A stretch of 36,917 nt of DNA from a virus. Shown piece by piece: positions 14,290 through 24,143 of this stretch. The translations under genes and the position numbers were made by a program. Under the pieces are notes generated by a model. It was not told where the DNA came from, did not search any database, and saw only the letters and a program-made list of their open reading frames with translations. The DNA is taken from the IMG/VR virus record IMGVR_UViG_3300025154_000257, positions 1-36,917 of that record, one strand, 5' to 3'. The first letter of the stretch is position 1, and every line of letters begins with the position of its first letter.

Positions 14290-14609
14290 TTAAGACCTAC
14301 AATCAATAGCTTGCCACGATTAGCCACGTTGTCAGAGTGTCCGGTAATCTCGTACGTGTTCCCGTTGTACGTCAGTTCACGGTCAGCATCGATAAAGGTA
14401 TAAGCGCCTTGCTCCAACGCAAGTACATGCGTGGAGTATTTTGTCACCTTGTCCGATATCGTCGCATCGGTAGACGAAGGTTGCCAGATATTGCACCGTG
14501 CAAGCGTTGTCAAACTTGACGATCCAGACATTCCGCCTAGTCCGTCGTAGCTTTCGGTAATGCGTTTTATTTTAACCACGTTGCGAAGGTTTAACATGTT
14601 TAAAAGCAC
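14277..14609 (-). CDS. Head closure/head-tail adaptor protein
   Basis: The 110-residue protein is the right size and position for the SPP1 gp16/HK97 gp7-type stopper that closes the connector. It has the segments VKIKRITESYDGLGGMSGSS, LARCNIWQPSS and ELTYNGNTYEITGHSDNV, the latter being the usual 'v...g..y.i..i....' ending. The start is GTG 14609, overlapping the previous TAG; ATG 14597 is an alternative. Confidence 0.75.
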   Translation of the reverse strand: MLLNMLNLRNVVKIKRITESYDGLGGMSGSSSLTTLARCNIWQPSSTDATISDKVTKYSTHVLALEQGAYTFIDADRELTYNGNTYEITGHSDNVANRGKLLIVGLKWLS

Positions 14610-15184
14610 TAGCTTACCCTCACGCGAGTGTATGGCGACAATAAATCAATAAGCTCTTGCGGGTATCCGTAATGCTGTGGATTGAACGTTGCAGTGCCGT
14701 AGCTTACACTATACGGCCCAAGCGTTTCAGAGTTGACTCCGATAGTACGCGATCCTCTGTCGTCGTAATCGTACTTTAGCAGTTGCGCCGCAATGTACCT
14801 TAAGGCGTCAGGCCATTGTACTACCGTGACAAGTATTGATCGGCCAGACGGCTCGTTGATGATCGTGTCTGCGCTTGATACGGTCAGAGTGGTAGTAGTA
14901 ACTGATCCAACGACAAAGTATCCATCGTTGCGGAATGATCCATACACATAGATTTCATCTCCAGCCATGAAGCCTTCAACGTCCCAATCTGATCCTGCGG
15001 TTATCGTTCCGGCGGTCGCGTTGAAGGTAATAGTTCCGCCGATGTACATATCTGAGTCAAAGTAGTTATGCGTTATCTCGTTTATTCTATCTTGTACAAT
15101 AGGTATCAATCCGGACTCGGTAATCGTTCCGGCGCTCGCGGATATATCTGTATATAGCGTGACCTCGGTTGCCGTTACGATCAT
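14609..15184 (-). CDS. Head-tail connector (adaptor) with inserted beta domain
   Basis: The ends of this 191-residue protein look like gp6/gp15-type connector adaptors: an N-terminal MIVTATEVTLYTDI...ESGLIPIVQDRINEITHNYF helix set and a C-terminal VVQWPDALRYIAAQLLKYDY helix. Between them (about residues 45-115) lies a beta-rich segment with YIGGTITFNATAGTITAGSD and GDEIYVYGSFRNDGYFVVGS, an apparent inserted domain that may reach the outside of the neck. ATG 15184 follows AAGGAG. Gene order between coat and stopper supports the call. Confidence 0.75.
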   Translation of the reverse strand: MIVTATEVTLYTDISASAGTITESGLIPIVQDRINEITHNYFDSDMYIGGTITFNATAGTITAGSDWDVEGFMAGDEIYVYGSFRNDGYFVVGSVTTTTLTVSSADTIINEPSGRSILVTVVQWPDALRYIAAQLLKYDYDDRGSRTIGVNSETLGPYSVSYGTATFNPQHYGYPQELIDLLSPYTRVRVS

Positions 15185-15199
15185 GTTGTCTCCTTGAAA

Positions 15200-15225
15200 G
15201 GTAGCCGTCGATTAAGACGGCTACC
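15200..15225 (-). terminator. Perfect 10-bp hairpin after the coat/decoration genes
   Basis: GGTAGCCGTC (15200-15209) and GACGGCTACC (15216-15225) pair perfectly around 6 nt. Only a short TTTC follows in the direction of transcription, so it is probably a partial terminator or an RNA-stabilising 3' hairpin that lowers expression beyond the abundant coat proteins. Confidence 0.6.
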
Positions 15226-15231
15226 GATTAT

Positions 15232-15639
15232 TTACGCTGTATAACCACTCGGCAGTACTACCGCCTCGTAGTTGATCGCGCTCGCGCCTGTTGCCACCGT
15301 GATGATGACAGACTGCGCAGACTGAGTGAGGAAGCGGGCAGACTCAAAATCCTTGCCGCCAACATAAATAGCCGTGCCCGCGCTCGGAACAGTAACCGTG
15401 TATGCTCCAAGGCCGATGCTGGAATATGTCGAGCCTACGCCAATTGTCACATTGGTATAAGCCGACCCGGTGGAAGTGCGCATCCTTAGCAGAAGTTTGC
15501 TGAGGTCAAAGCACGTCCCCGCCGGAGCGGTAATCGTGCAAGTATCCCCCGACGCCGTAGTAGCACCGTAGTGCGCGCCAAGCGTTGCGTCTGCCCCTGA
15601 AATAAGCGCGGTGATTGCAGAGAATGCTGTACTAGCCAT
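15232..15639 (-). CDS. Small virion protein, possible head decoration
   Basis: This 135-residue, Thr/Ala/Gly/Ser-rich protein has an excellent GGAGGG site before ATG 15639. It lies five bases after the coat gene and before the hairpin. It has beta-type stretches (DTCTITAPAGTCFDLSKLLL, then YTNVTIGVGSTYSSIGLGAY, and SAQSVIITVATGASAINYEA). Size, abundance signals and place directly after the coat gene suggest a decoration or cement protein, but no family motif is recognised. Confidence 0.5.
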   Translation of the reverse strand: MASTAFSAITALISGADATLGAHYGATTASGDTCTITAPAGTCFDLSKLLLRMRTSTGSAYTNVTIGVGSTYSSIGLGAYTVTVPSAGTAIYVGGKDFESARFLTQSAQSVIITVATGASAINYEAVVLPSGYTA

Positions 15640-15643
15640 ATAC

Positions 15644-16504
15644 TCAACCCTCCGTTACGTCCATGCACAGAAGCGCATTTGGACGTACCACTTTGCAGCC
15701 GTAGAGGTACAAGCCCTTTACGCCTTCGTCGAAATAATCCTCGCGCTCAACGCGGGCTATCTTGGACAGTTGCCCGGCAAACGTTACCGCAGATCGGTCA
15801 AACGCGCAGATCACCGTGCCGCTCGAGGTCGGGCAGTTGTTGGACACGAGCACGTTGAAGCCGTACACTTGGCCGACATAGCCGTTGACAATAAGCCCAT
15901 TGTCAAATACCTTTGGAACACCTACGTTGGTGATGCCGTTGGCTCCGGTCATTGCGACAAGCAACGCCTGATGAGCAAACGGGGGAATGACCACAAAGCG
16001 GCCACCGTGCGGAACGTTCTTCTCGTCGAGCTTGCGCGCAAAGTACGCGTACATGGCGAGCGTTGAACCGGCAGATACCGTCGCGGCAGTGACATAGGTG
16101 CCAGCGCCAGAAGCGATCTTCGCGGCGATGTCCTGATCGATCTGATCGGCGATGGCATACGCGGCGCGGGTCATGGCCTCGCTCATAACCTTCGGGCTGT
16201 TCTGCGCCATGTCAACGTTGTCTATGGCAAAGCTGAAACTCTTGGCTTTGTCGATGTACAGCATCTTCTGGGCAGAGGTCAGAGCTTGCCACGAAAGCGC
16301 GGTAGACGTGCTTCCGGTCGTGGTGAATTTTGAGAAATCGGAAACGGTGATATCCCCGATTTCATTGATCTTCACGCTGTCGCCAAGGCTGGATATCTCG
16401 CCCTCATAGTCACGGTTGACCAGAGAGCCATATACCAACGCCTTGTACAGCGGACTGAGCAGGCTCTTCGCCCATACAGTCGGCGTAAAATTGTCGAGTC
16501 CCAT
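15644..16504 (-). CDS. Major capsid protein, P22 coat-like
   Basis: The 286-residue protein starts MGLDNFTPTVWAKSLLSPLY, followed by LVYGSLVNRDYEGEISSLGD. This is a well-known start of P22-coat-like (HK97-fold) major capsid proteins that lack a cleaved delta domain. It also has AMTRAAYAIADQIDQDIAAKI and a C-terminal KGLYLYGCKVVRPNALLCM segment. A strong AAGGAG precedes the ATG. The separate scaffold gene upstream is consistent with this coat type. Confidence 0.92.
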   Translation of the reverse strand: MGLDNFTPTVWAKSLLSPLYKALVYGSLVNRDYEGEISSLGDSVKINEIGDITVSDFSKFTTTGSTSTALSWQALTSAQKMLYIDKAKSFSFAIDNVDMAQNSPKVMSEAMTRAAYAIADQIDQDIAAKIASGAGTYVTAATVSAGSTLAMYAYFARKLDEKNVPHGGRFVVIPPFAHQALLVAMTGANGITNVGVPKVFDNGLIVNGYVGQVYGFNVLVSNNCPTSSGTVICAFDRSAVTFAGQLSKIARVEREDYFDEGVKGLYLYGCKVVRPNALLCMDVTEG

Positions 16505-16514
16505 TGTTTACTCC

Positions 16515-17051
16515 TTAAAGTTTGCCTTCTCTTGCAAGTCGATCCATGTCCTTGAATGACATGGTGCTAACATCGACCTGTTTGGTCGATTCATTCCCGG
16601 CCTCTGGTTTTGTAGTTCCCGCGAGCTTTTCAGTAACCCCTTTGCCAACCGCTTCGTTGAAACGTTTAAGGAAGGTGTCTGCATTTACTCGTATCTCGTC
16701 CTCGTTTGCGCCACCGATGTACTCTGCGAACTCAAGCGGTACTTTCTTTTCGCCCAACACTTGCATCTTCGAGAAGCGCAACGTTGCCTCGGCTACTTCT
16801 CTGGATTTCTGTTCAAGCTGGATTTCCTTTTGCTTGATCTCGTACTCGGCCTTTTCTTTTTCGCTCATCTTTTCCTTACGCATCTTTTCAAGCTCGGCTT
16901 CAAGTGCCATGGCTTTTCGCGCCGCCTCTTGGTACGCTTTGTCGCTACCAGCTTGCGCCTGTTTGATGTGATCCAGTTGTTCGGTAAGTGCTTTGACATC
17001 TACCTGTTCTGTCCCCATAGATACAGACTCGAGCTTCAATTCCTCGGCCAT
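16515..17051 (-). CDS. Scaffolding protein (DUF4355-like)
   Basis: This is a 178-residue, highly charged, mostly helical protein. A long coiled coil spans about residues 20-95, rich in KEKAEYEIKQKEIQLEQKSR, and ends with LAREGKL. Such proteins directly before the coat gene are internal scaffolds that guide capsid assembly. The motif 'F.K......A...G.' near the C-terminus fits DUF4355-like scaffolds. No protease gene is present, so the scaffold is probably not cleaved by a phage enzyme encoded here. Confidence 0.85.
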   Translation of the reverse strand: MAEELKLESVSMGTEQVDVKALTEQLDHIKQAQAGSDKAYQEAARKAMALEAELEKMRKEKMSEKEKAEYEIKQKEIQLEQKSREVAEATLRFSKMQVLGEKKVPLEFAEYIGGANEDEIRVNADTFLKRFNEAVGKGVTEKLAGTTKPEAGNESTKQVDVSTMSFKDMDRLAREGKL

Positions 17052-17060
17052 GTGTTTCTC

Positions 17061-17954
17061 CTATTTCCAGTAGTCTTTATCCTTCGCCCATTCGTCAAAG
17101 GTTGTTTTTTCATCGCGTCCCAAATCTTTCGCCGACAAGCCTTCAAGTTCGAAGCGTATGTCGCATCGGCAGTTTATTCGCTGTCCGGCTTCCATGCCTT
17201 CCCACCCCGGATACGGTGTCTCGCCTACAGCGCCACGGAACATGCCGTCGTCATCTCGCTCCACGCCATCCATTGCGATGTGGTCTTCGCGTGTACGGTC
17301 GTCAAAGGTCGATGTCCATACCACCTTGCCCTTGACACCTTGCTCAAGCGCCGCCTCATACCCTGCCGATGTCCCGCCTTCTTGCGCCGAGTGTAGCTCG
17401 GTTCGTAGTACCCGCATGATCTCGTAGTTTTTACCGTTGACAGCCGTCTTGATGTCTTTCATCATTTCTGGATATGACTGTCCAAGCGCCAAGCCTTTGT
17501 TGATCGCGTTGCGGAATTGTGGTACGGTGTTAAGCAGTATCGATTCTTTTGCGCTTGTGTAGAACGGATTGTCAAGGTTGCGCTCAACCGCTTCCTTGTT
17601 CAACGCGCCGAACTTCAACGATAGCGTAGTGTTGTTGTCTATCGCCCACGCGGTACGGAAGAACGCTTCTCCGTATTCCTCTGGCCGTAGCTTGTCTATT
17701 ACCTTGATCGCTTTACTTGTAGCGGGCTTCACGATTGCCTTGATGCTCGCTTCAAGGTTGTTCAGCCGGTTGTACTGGGTCATTTGCGCTTTGGTCAATA
17801 TACCATTAGTTGCATATTTCTCGTATATTTTTGACATTTCCACGCGGATGTCATTTAAGGCATCGCGCATGATCTTGGCTATCTGTTTTTCGTAGTTACG
17901 CTCGGCGCGGGTAAAGTATAAGGCTCGACGTGCTTCATCTTGCGCTAGGCTCAT
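17061..17954 (-). CDS. Head morphogenesis protein (Mu gpF/SPP1 gp7-like)
   Basis: The 297-residue protein has a helical N-terminal half and the C-terminal signature of the SPP1 gp7/Mu F family. The signature segments are RVLRTELHSAQEGGTSAGYE, WTSTFDDRTREDHIAMDG, YPGWEGMEAGQRINCRCDI, which end in a Cys pair. These proteins bind the portal side of the procapsid and help early DNA packaging or ejection. ATG 17954 follows AAGGTGG. The rightward moron promoter (-35 box) overlaps this ribosome site on the other strand. Confidence 0.9.
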   Translation of the reverse strand: MSLAQDEARRALYFTRAERNYEKQIAKIMRDALNDIRVEMSKIYEKYATNGILTKAQMTQYNRLNNLEASIKAIVKPATSKAIKVIDKLRPEEYGEAFFRTAWAIDNNTTLSLKFGALNKEAVERNLDNPFYTSAKESILLNTVPQFRNAINKGLALGQSYPEMMKDIKTAVNGKNYEIMRVLRTELHSAQEGGTSAGYEAALEQGVKGKVVWTSTFDDRTREDHIAMDGVERDDDGMFRGAVGETPYPGWEGMEAGQRINCRCDIRFELEGLSAKDLGRDEKTTFDEWAKDKDYWK

Positions 17955-17963
17955 TTTACCACC

Positions 17964-17992
17964 TTGACATATTGATTATGGAGCGATATACT
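17964..17992 (+). promoter_or_regulatory. Consensus sigma70 promoter of the moron at 18014
   Basis: TTGACA (17964-17969), 17 bp, TATACT (17987-17992) is nearly perfect. Transcription would start near 17999, leaving a short leader with GGAGG (18004-18008) before ATG 18014. It faces against the surrounding leftward late transcription. Confidence 0.88.
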
Positions 17993-18013
17993 AGTATTGC
18001 TATGGAGGCTCCG

Positions 18014-18577
18014 ATGAAATTAAAGACAGGACATTATTACAGGTGGACAGGGCCTAAAAAGCGCCAAGATGAATGGAATTCAAACGGAGAAATGGACTTT
18101 ATTCTTGACGGCAAGCCACATCTATGCACTTTTGGGAGTGGCGATTTGGGCAAGTTTGAAGATTCATCGTCACCTGATCATGACTGGTCGTGGCATGACG
18201 GATTCAATTTTATCAAAGACTGCGGAACAAACGGAGGTAACATGGACAAGAAAGAGGCAATGAAGCGACTCGACGCAATCGAGGAAGAGGCCCAGAAGCT
18301 ACGCGAGATTATCGAGAAAGGCGATAAGATCGTGTATGCCAAAGAAAAACTGTATGTTGCAATAAAAAATGGTGATCCATATATTCTGGCCGGGGATGGT
18401 AATGGTGATCATTTTAGATTTTATACTTTTAGCATTCCGTGCCCTTCAGAGCAAGGATGGTCATATGCCAATAAAACAGGTCAAGAATGCATAGACTCCC
18501 ACGTCAAAGAAGGCTTTGATATACACGCGTTCGACGACACCAAAGAAGCCATGCAGTTTTTCATAGATCATCTGTGA
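18014..18577 (+). CDS. Moron protein of unknown function, 187 aa
   Basis: This rightward gene lies inside the leftward head module, with its own promoter upstream and a hairpin downstream, a standard moron arrangement. GGAGG precedes ATG 18014; the longer open frame from 17930 starts before the promoter. Residues 1-70 form one unit (MKLKTGHYYRWTGPKKRQ, then MDFILDGKPHLCTF and HDWSWHDGFNF). At residue 77 a second in-frame ATG (18242) has its own perfect GGAGGT, and from there the protein reads as a complete small protein with a coiled-coil start (MDKKEAMKRLDAIEEEAQKL). The frame may therefore be a fusion of two genes or make two products. No known family. Confidence 0.8.
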   Translation: MKLKTGHYYRWTGPKKRQDEWNSNGEMDFILDGKPHLCTFGSGDLGKFEDSSSPDHDWSWHDGFNFIKDCGTNGGNMDKKEAMKRLDAIEEEAQKLREIIEKGDKIVYAKEKLYVAIKNGDPYILAGDGNGDHFRFYTFSIPCPSEQGWSYANKTGQECIDSHVKEGFDIHAFDDTKEAMQFFIDHL

Positions 18578-18581
18578 CGCG

Positions 18582-18605
18582 CTTTCCCCTCGCAAGAGGG
18601 GAAAG
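18582..18605 (+). terminator. Hairpin terminating the moron transcript
   Basis: CTTTCCCCTC (18582-18591) and GAGGGGAAAG (18596-18605) form a perfect 10-bp stem with a GCAA tetraloop, four bases after the moron stop. No long U-tract follows on the plus strand, so termination efficiency is uncertain. Confidence 0.7.
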
Positions 18606-18607
18606 GC

Positions 18608-20065
18608 TCATTCAAAGTACCCGTTGATAAAGCACGTACCGCGCGTGATCTGCCCTGTATTAAGCGGCCCGCATATTGGCTTCATGTATACCGCAAGATA
18701 CGTTCCAGGCTCTGTGATTATCGGCGAGTCAAGGTTTACGTCTATTGTTTTTGGAGATTGCGCTCCAATTTCGGCAGATGCCGGGAATGAAGTAAACCCA
18801 AGCGGTACTCGCCTGTACGCTCGAGTTCCTGCGGTAGCGCTGTCTGCGGGCATTGCCACCGCGGTACCGCCTACTCCAAGGCTCCATTGCTGGACAACTC
18901 CTACGGCTGATCCAACAACCCCGAGGTTTACCGTATCAATGGTAACTCCACGTATGATAAGATTTTTTCCCGGTATCGCCGACGTCTGAGCCGGGTTAAG
19001 GTAGTTGAAAACAAGCACGTCTGTCTCCGCCGAAGCGATCGATGCAAGAGCAAACTGGCCCCCAAGGGTAGAATATGCCGCAGTGCTTGACAACTGCGAA
19101 GCCGCGCTTATAGTAACCGGAGCGGTTGAAAGTATGTAAGATCCTGTTGAACCCGCCGCCGTACCATCTGGCACGTTGTAGCACGAGTTCCCCATGCCGA
19201 CTTGCACAGTAGGCCATGCCCGCATAACGTCCATATCTCCGCGCGTGACCGAAGTTGCAACAACCAAAAACTGCTGACCCAAAGCTGTAGCCGCGACGTT
19301 TACTATTCTAAATGAAAGCGGCTCGCTCATCGCAAGCATCGGAGCCCCTAGCGCCGCTCCCGTGTCTATTGTCCCGGTAAGTACGTCGTTTATCCAAAAC
19401 TCTGCAATGTCGTTATGTATTGCTACTAAAAAGTGATATATTGTTCCGGCGCTAATAGCGTATGGTACAGCAGGAGCCGATACAAGACCTATTACCGACT
19501 CGCTTGAATTTGAACACGTAACACCTTGCAATACTCCCGCCCCGTTAAGCCTAAAAAACACCCCGTCAGATGGTGAAGTATACGAAGCCGCTTGGAACAA
19601 TCCCCACTCACATACGTTGTTTGTTACCGGAGCATTCAGTACGCCACATTCAAAGTCAGCGTATAGCGTTCCGGAAAGATTAAGCGGAAACGTCATATAG
19701 CTCTGAACCACGCATGCTATTGACGACGCAACGGATGCCGCGTTGTTAAGTACCCATCGCCCGCCTGAAAGAGCGTTGGTCATGGTAGTGTTTACAACTT
19801 TGTATTTTGAAGTATTTACCACGGTATGCGAATACGTGTCACGCCACAGCATTGAGTCAAGCCCGACGCGCAAACGGAAATCATTTGACATATCAGCTAC
19901 AATTACTTTTCGCCCTGACCCAACGCCTTCGGGGTTTGTTTCTGCGGCCATAGCTACAATTCCAGCTTCGTCATAGTCGCGCGTAGGCTCAATCGCGGCA
20001 TATCCCGAGGCTGTTACTTTAAGCCCGTTTGTTTGCCCTGAATTATCAATAATCTGTATGGACAT
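18608..20065 (-). CDS. Virion surface/structural protein, 485 aa
   Basis: The protein is rich in Ala, Ser, Thr, Gly and Val with many beta-type segments and no enzymatic motif. It begins MSIQIIDNSGQTNGLKVTASG and has a run typical of concanavalin-like virion proteins around residues 75-260 (GGRWVLNNAASVASSIACVV, then LFQAASYTSPSDGVFFRLNG, and IYHFLVAIHNDIAEFWINDV). It lies between the collagen-like fibre gene and the head morphogenesis gene. A head fibre knob or portal-vertex protein is a reasonable guess. No family could be assigned from memory alone. Confidence 0.6.
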   Translation of the reverse strand: MSIQIIDNSGQTNGLKVTASGYAAIEPTRDYDEAGIVAMAAETNPEGVGSGRKVIVADMSNDFRLRVGLDSMLWRDTYSHTVVNTSKYKVVNTTMTNALSGGRWVLNNAASVASSIACVVQSYMTFPLNLSGTLYADFECGVLNAPVTNNVCEWGLFQAASYTSPSDGVFFRLNGAGVLQGVTCSNSSESVIGLVSAPAVPYAISAGTIYHFLVAIHNDIAEFWINDVLTGTIDTGAALGAPMLAMSEPLSFRIVNVAATALGQQFLVVATSVTRGDMDVMRAWPTVQVGMGNSCYNVPDGTAAGSTGSYILSTAPVTISAASQLSSTAAYSTLGGQFALASIASAETDVLVFNYLNPAQTSAIPGKNLIIRGVTIDTVNLGVVGSAVGVVQQWSLGVGGTAVAMPADSATAGTRAYRRVPLGFTSFPASAEIGAQSPKTIDVNLDSPIITEPGTYLAVYMKPICGPLNTGQITRGTCFINGYFE

Positions 20066-20066
20066 C

Positions 20067-21134
<1,068 letters not shown>

Positions 21135-21148
<14 letters not shown>

Positions 21149-22508
21149 TGTCTACCTCCTCGGGATTGTCATCGGGATTCGGTATATCCTCGATATCAGC
21201 CATAGCCGCGTCTTGCTCTTCCTTCTCGCGCTCTAGCTCAGCGTCGGTATCAGGGATTATATCATCGGGCATGTAGTCAACAATAGCGTACTGGCTGATT
21301 CCAGTATTTTTAAGATTAAGTGCGATCTGGCTAAACTCAAGCCCGTTATTCGGCTTGTTGCGCTTGTGCGATATCATGATCTCGTCGAAGGTTCCGGCAG
21401 TGCGGCCCATGATGCCGTACATATTGGTTATCAATCGTATGCGGTCGTATAGTCCAGTGTCGAACTCGGCCTCAGCGTTTGATACTACGTTTTCAAAGTC
21501 GAACATCAGACGGTCCACGGCGACACCAGAAATACCATCAGCGAAAGAGCCCGATCCTAAATCTGGCACGTGACTCTGTATGTGTATCTGATCGCGTATG
21601 AGTTTTGTCATAAATTCGATATAAGCAGTTGGTATGTCTTTGGTCAGGAAACTAACCGCGTCCTTATCAGGCAACTGCTCAAATATACGCTTGCGCTTAA
21701 GGTTGCGTTGATCTTCCGCACCGATGGACATCTTGACAAGCTTCAAGTACGAGTTTGCATATCGGTCAAACTCTACCATCGAATCGGATACCAGTACATC
21801 ATAGTCATCGATCAACGGAATAACCGGCTCGATAATGCCTTGTATCTCATCTCCTAGGTAGTAGGCTATGATCGGCAACTCGCCAAAGTAGTGAGCTTCG
21901 GTTCCGGTCAACACAAGCTTGGATGAATATTTGTTTCTGTCTCGTATCATGTCGTACATGGTCAGCTTGTTGTCATCGTAGACAACGACCTTGTACAGTT
22001 CAGGGTTAACCATGTAGAAACGAATCGCGAAATTCTTTACCGGCTCTATAGAAAAATCATTAAGAAGAATAAGCTCACGAGGATCAATAACAGCAAACTT
22101 TGTTTCTGGTTGTCCAAGGCGGTTTTCTCCTATGTATAGCATCTCGTACGATACGCCGAATATGCCCGTATTTCGCCCGTTAAGCGACGTTTTAATATGC
22201 TCGTTGTTCTCGTCAAAGGTAGCTTCAAGCTCGCCAAGGTACGCTTCGTTTTCTGACTTGTACGTTATGTACCGTGGTCTGTAAGCGTAACCTGTAAACG
22301 TGGTTATGATCTTGCGGCCATAGCTTACTGGAGTCTTGTTGTCTGGATTGTCAGGGATTGACCGCTTGGATAGTATCTTTGTATTCTTCCCTAAGTAATA
22401 ATCCCAAAGCATGTCAAGCTTGGGAACAGTTTCCTTTTCGTATGTTTCTATGTATTCGAGGATATCTTTAGGACTTAGCTCGTCCTTGTCTGTGCGAAGT
22501 TTCTGCAT
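21135..22508 (-). CDS. Portal protein (SPP1 gp6-like)
   Basis: The 457-residue protein has the layout of SPP1 gp6/phage_prot_Gp6 portals. The segments LWDYYLGKNTKILSKRSI and VSYGRKIITTFTGYAYRPR lie in the first 90 residues, ELPIIAYYLGDEIQGIIEPV in the middle, and VAVDRLMFDFENVVSNAEAE later, with an acidic C-terminal tail. It forms the dodecameric DNA channel at one capsid vertex. The gene follows terminase with a strong AAGGGG site, as in most siphoviruses. Confidence 0.93.
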
Positions 22509-22524
22509 GTTGTCCCCTTAGATT

Positions 22525-23823
22525 TTAGAAGCCCAGATTCCCAGCATCAGCGGATGATACTCTACCCAGTCTTGTAACATAGTAGCAAAGCAGCAAAGCG
22601 TCAGCGCTGTCTGGGCTTGCACCATACCGCTTTTTGTAGTCTTTTTTAGGCTCGATTTTTTTCTGGTCTTTGGGTGTATAAAAATATACACGTCCAGACA
22701 ATTCTTCCATTAAGGCAGGATCGTCTGGTATTTCAGCCTCATCTATCGGAAAGTTAAACCATTGCTCATCTGCGCATGTCGTGAACCTGTCATCGTCCCA
22801 AGCAGGATCGCCGTTTAGCACTGGGATTGCATTTGCGCCCATGTCCTTGAGCTTGTCAGTAACTCCGCCGCCTACGCCTGAATCGTCAACGTTGATCGGA
22901 ACGTTAGGATCGCGTCCAGCCATATCCCATACTTCTCTAGCGACACGTTGCGTATCTGCTTTGATAAGCTTTTTATGACCGATGACCTTCATGCCTTTAC
23001 GCTTGTATATAACCGTCTGGTCATCCCCAAAGCGGGCAACGTCAACGCCAAGCACAATCGGAGCATTGTCTGCAACTGTAAGCCGCCTGTCCATTGCGGC
23101 ACGGATAGCGCTGCGGGAAAAGATGGATTGCGGGTCTTGATTGCGTGGAGCACCGTTCCAGATATGCAAGGCCAGTTCAGGATCGCGGGCGAAATCGTAT
23201 TCCATCTCGGTTTGAAGCTCTTTTGTCCACCACGGATTGTCTTTGGCTCCCGGTTCAAGAGCGATCAGGATAGCATCTTTCCGGTTGGTGTTCCACAGCC
23301 TGCCGATGATAGGATCAACGTCCTTGTCGCGGTTCATTGAGAACCACAACTCGGAACCTTCCTTGCGGATAGTCGGCATCAGCACGTCAAGCGAGTGCTC
23401 TGTTATACTCTGCGCTTCCTCTATCCAGAATATATCAAACCCTTCTAGGGATTTTAATTGGTCAGCGCGTAAGTCTGAAATGCCCCTGAATATTATGTGC
23501 GAGCCATTAACGTTGTTTATCGCCTCTTTGGTTACAATCCAGCCCGGATACTTTAGCCGCTCGATGGTGTCTCGTAACAGCTTCCATACCGACTCTTCAA
23601 GGGTCAGCTGCACTTCTCGCAAACAGGCAATGTCTAACGGTTTTACGCTGGCCGCTTGAATCAACAGACTGGCAATACTCCAAGACTTTGCACCAGCGCC
23701 GCGCCCACCGTGGCAACCTTTTATCCTTGCTGGCTTTCGGAACGCTTCAAGCCGTGGGGCTACTCGTTCCCTGTCAGCTTTCTCTAGAAGCCGTAGAAGC
23801 TCCGCGTCTTGCAAGTAGCTCAT
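22525..23823 (-). CDS. terL: Terminase large subunit
   Basis: The 432-residue packaging motor has Walker A GGRGAGAKS at residues 39-47, Walker B with IFWIEEAQ near residue 130 and the coupling SMNRDKDVD segment. The nuclease domain has VLGVDVARFGDDQT (first Asp), INVDDSGVGGGV (second) and SPDSADALLL (third, near the C-terminus). It is of the Terminase_3/6-type RNase H fold. It cuts concatemers and pumps DNA through the portal using ATP. The start ATG 23823 lies inside the end of the small subunit gene with a 50-bp overlap. Confidence 0.96.
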   Translation of the reverse strand: MSYLQDAELLRLLEKADRERVAPRLEAFRKPARIKGCHGGRGAGAKSWSIASLLIQAASVKPLDIACLREVQLTLEESVWKLLRDTIERLKYPGWIVTKEAINNVNGSHIIFRGISDLRADQLKSLEGFDIFWIEEAQSITEHSLDVLMPTIRKEGSELWFSMNRDKDVDPIIGRLWNTNRKDAILIALEPGAKDNPWWTKELQTEMEYDFARDPELALHIWNGAPRNQDPQSIFSRSAIRAAMDRRLTVADNAPIVLGVDVARFGDDQTVIYKRKGMKVIGHKKLIKADTQRVAREVWDMAGRDPNVPINVDDSGVGGGVTDKLKDMGANAIPVLNGDPAWDDDRFTTCADEQWFNFPIDEAEIPDDPALMEELSGRVYFYTPKDQKKIEPKKDYKKRYGASPDSADALLLCYYVTRLGRVSSADAGNLGF

Positions 23824-24088
23824 CTATTTTCCTTAGCGTTTCCTCATGTGATTCTATGACTTCGCCTATATGCTCAATTTCCATTATTTCCTTAGGCTTT
23901 CCGTACCCATAAGCGATAAGGTTCTCGGCGGCTTTGTTTCGGTTGGCAAATGTTTCCACGTCGTTTTTATATGTAGCGATCCAAAAGTCAATAACCCCCG
24001 GAATCTCTGAGCATATTTTAACTTTCAACTCGCCGGGCATCGATGGACGCCCAGCCGGGTTTCCACTTTGTCCGGGCTTGAATGGCAT
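23774..24088 (-). CDS. Terminase small subunit-like protein (DUF5681-like)
   Basis: The 104-residue protein opens with the hallmark FKPGQSGNPAGRPS of DUF5681-type proteins, followed by IDFWIATYKNDVETFANRN and AAENLIAYGYGKPKE and a C-terminal coiled coil. Proteins with this start directly before terL commonly serve as the DNA-recognition subunit. It has AAGGAGC before ATG 24088. It overlaps terL by 50 bp. Confidence 0.8.
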   Translation of the reverse strand: MPFKPGQSGNPAGRPSMPGELKVKICSEIPGVIDFWIATYKNDVETFANRNKAAENLIAYGYGKPKEIMEIEHIGEVIESHEETLRKIDELLARRGASTASRES

Positions 24089-24108
24089 TGAAAGCTCCTT
24101 GCTATGAA

Positions 24109-24137
24109 TTGACTTTTATTAAAAAAACATGTATTAT
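24109..24137 (+). promoter_or_regulatory. Sigma70 promoter of the AT-rich moron
   Basis: TTGACT (24109-24114), 17 bp, TATTAT (24132-24137) predict transcription start near 24144, which is the first base of the ATG used below. Confidence 0.78.
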
Positions 24138-24143
24138 CGTTTT

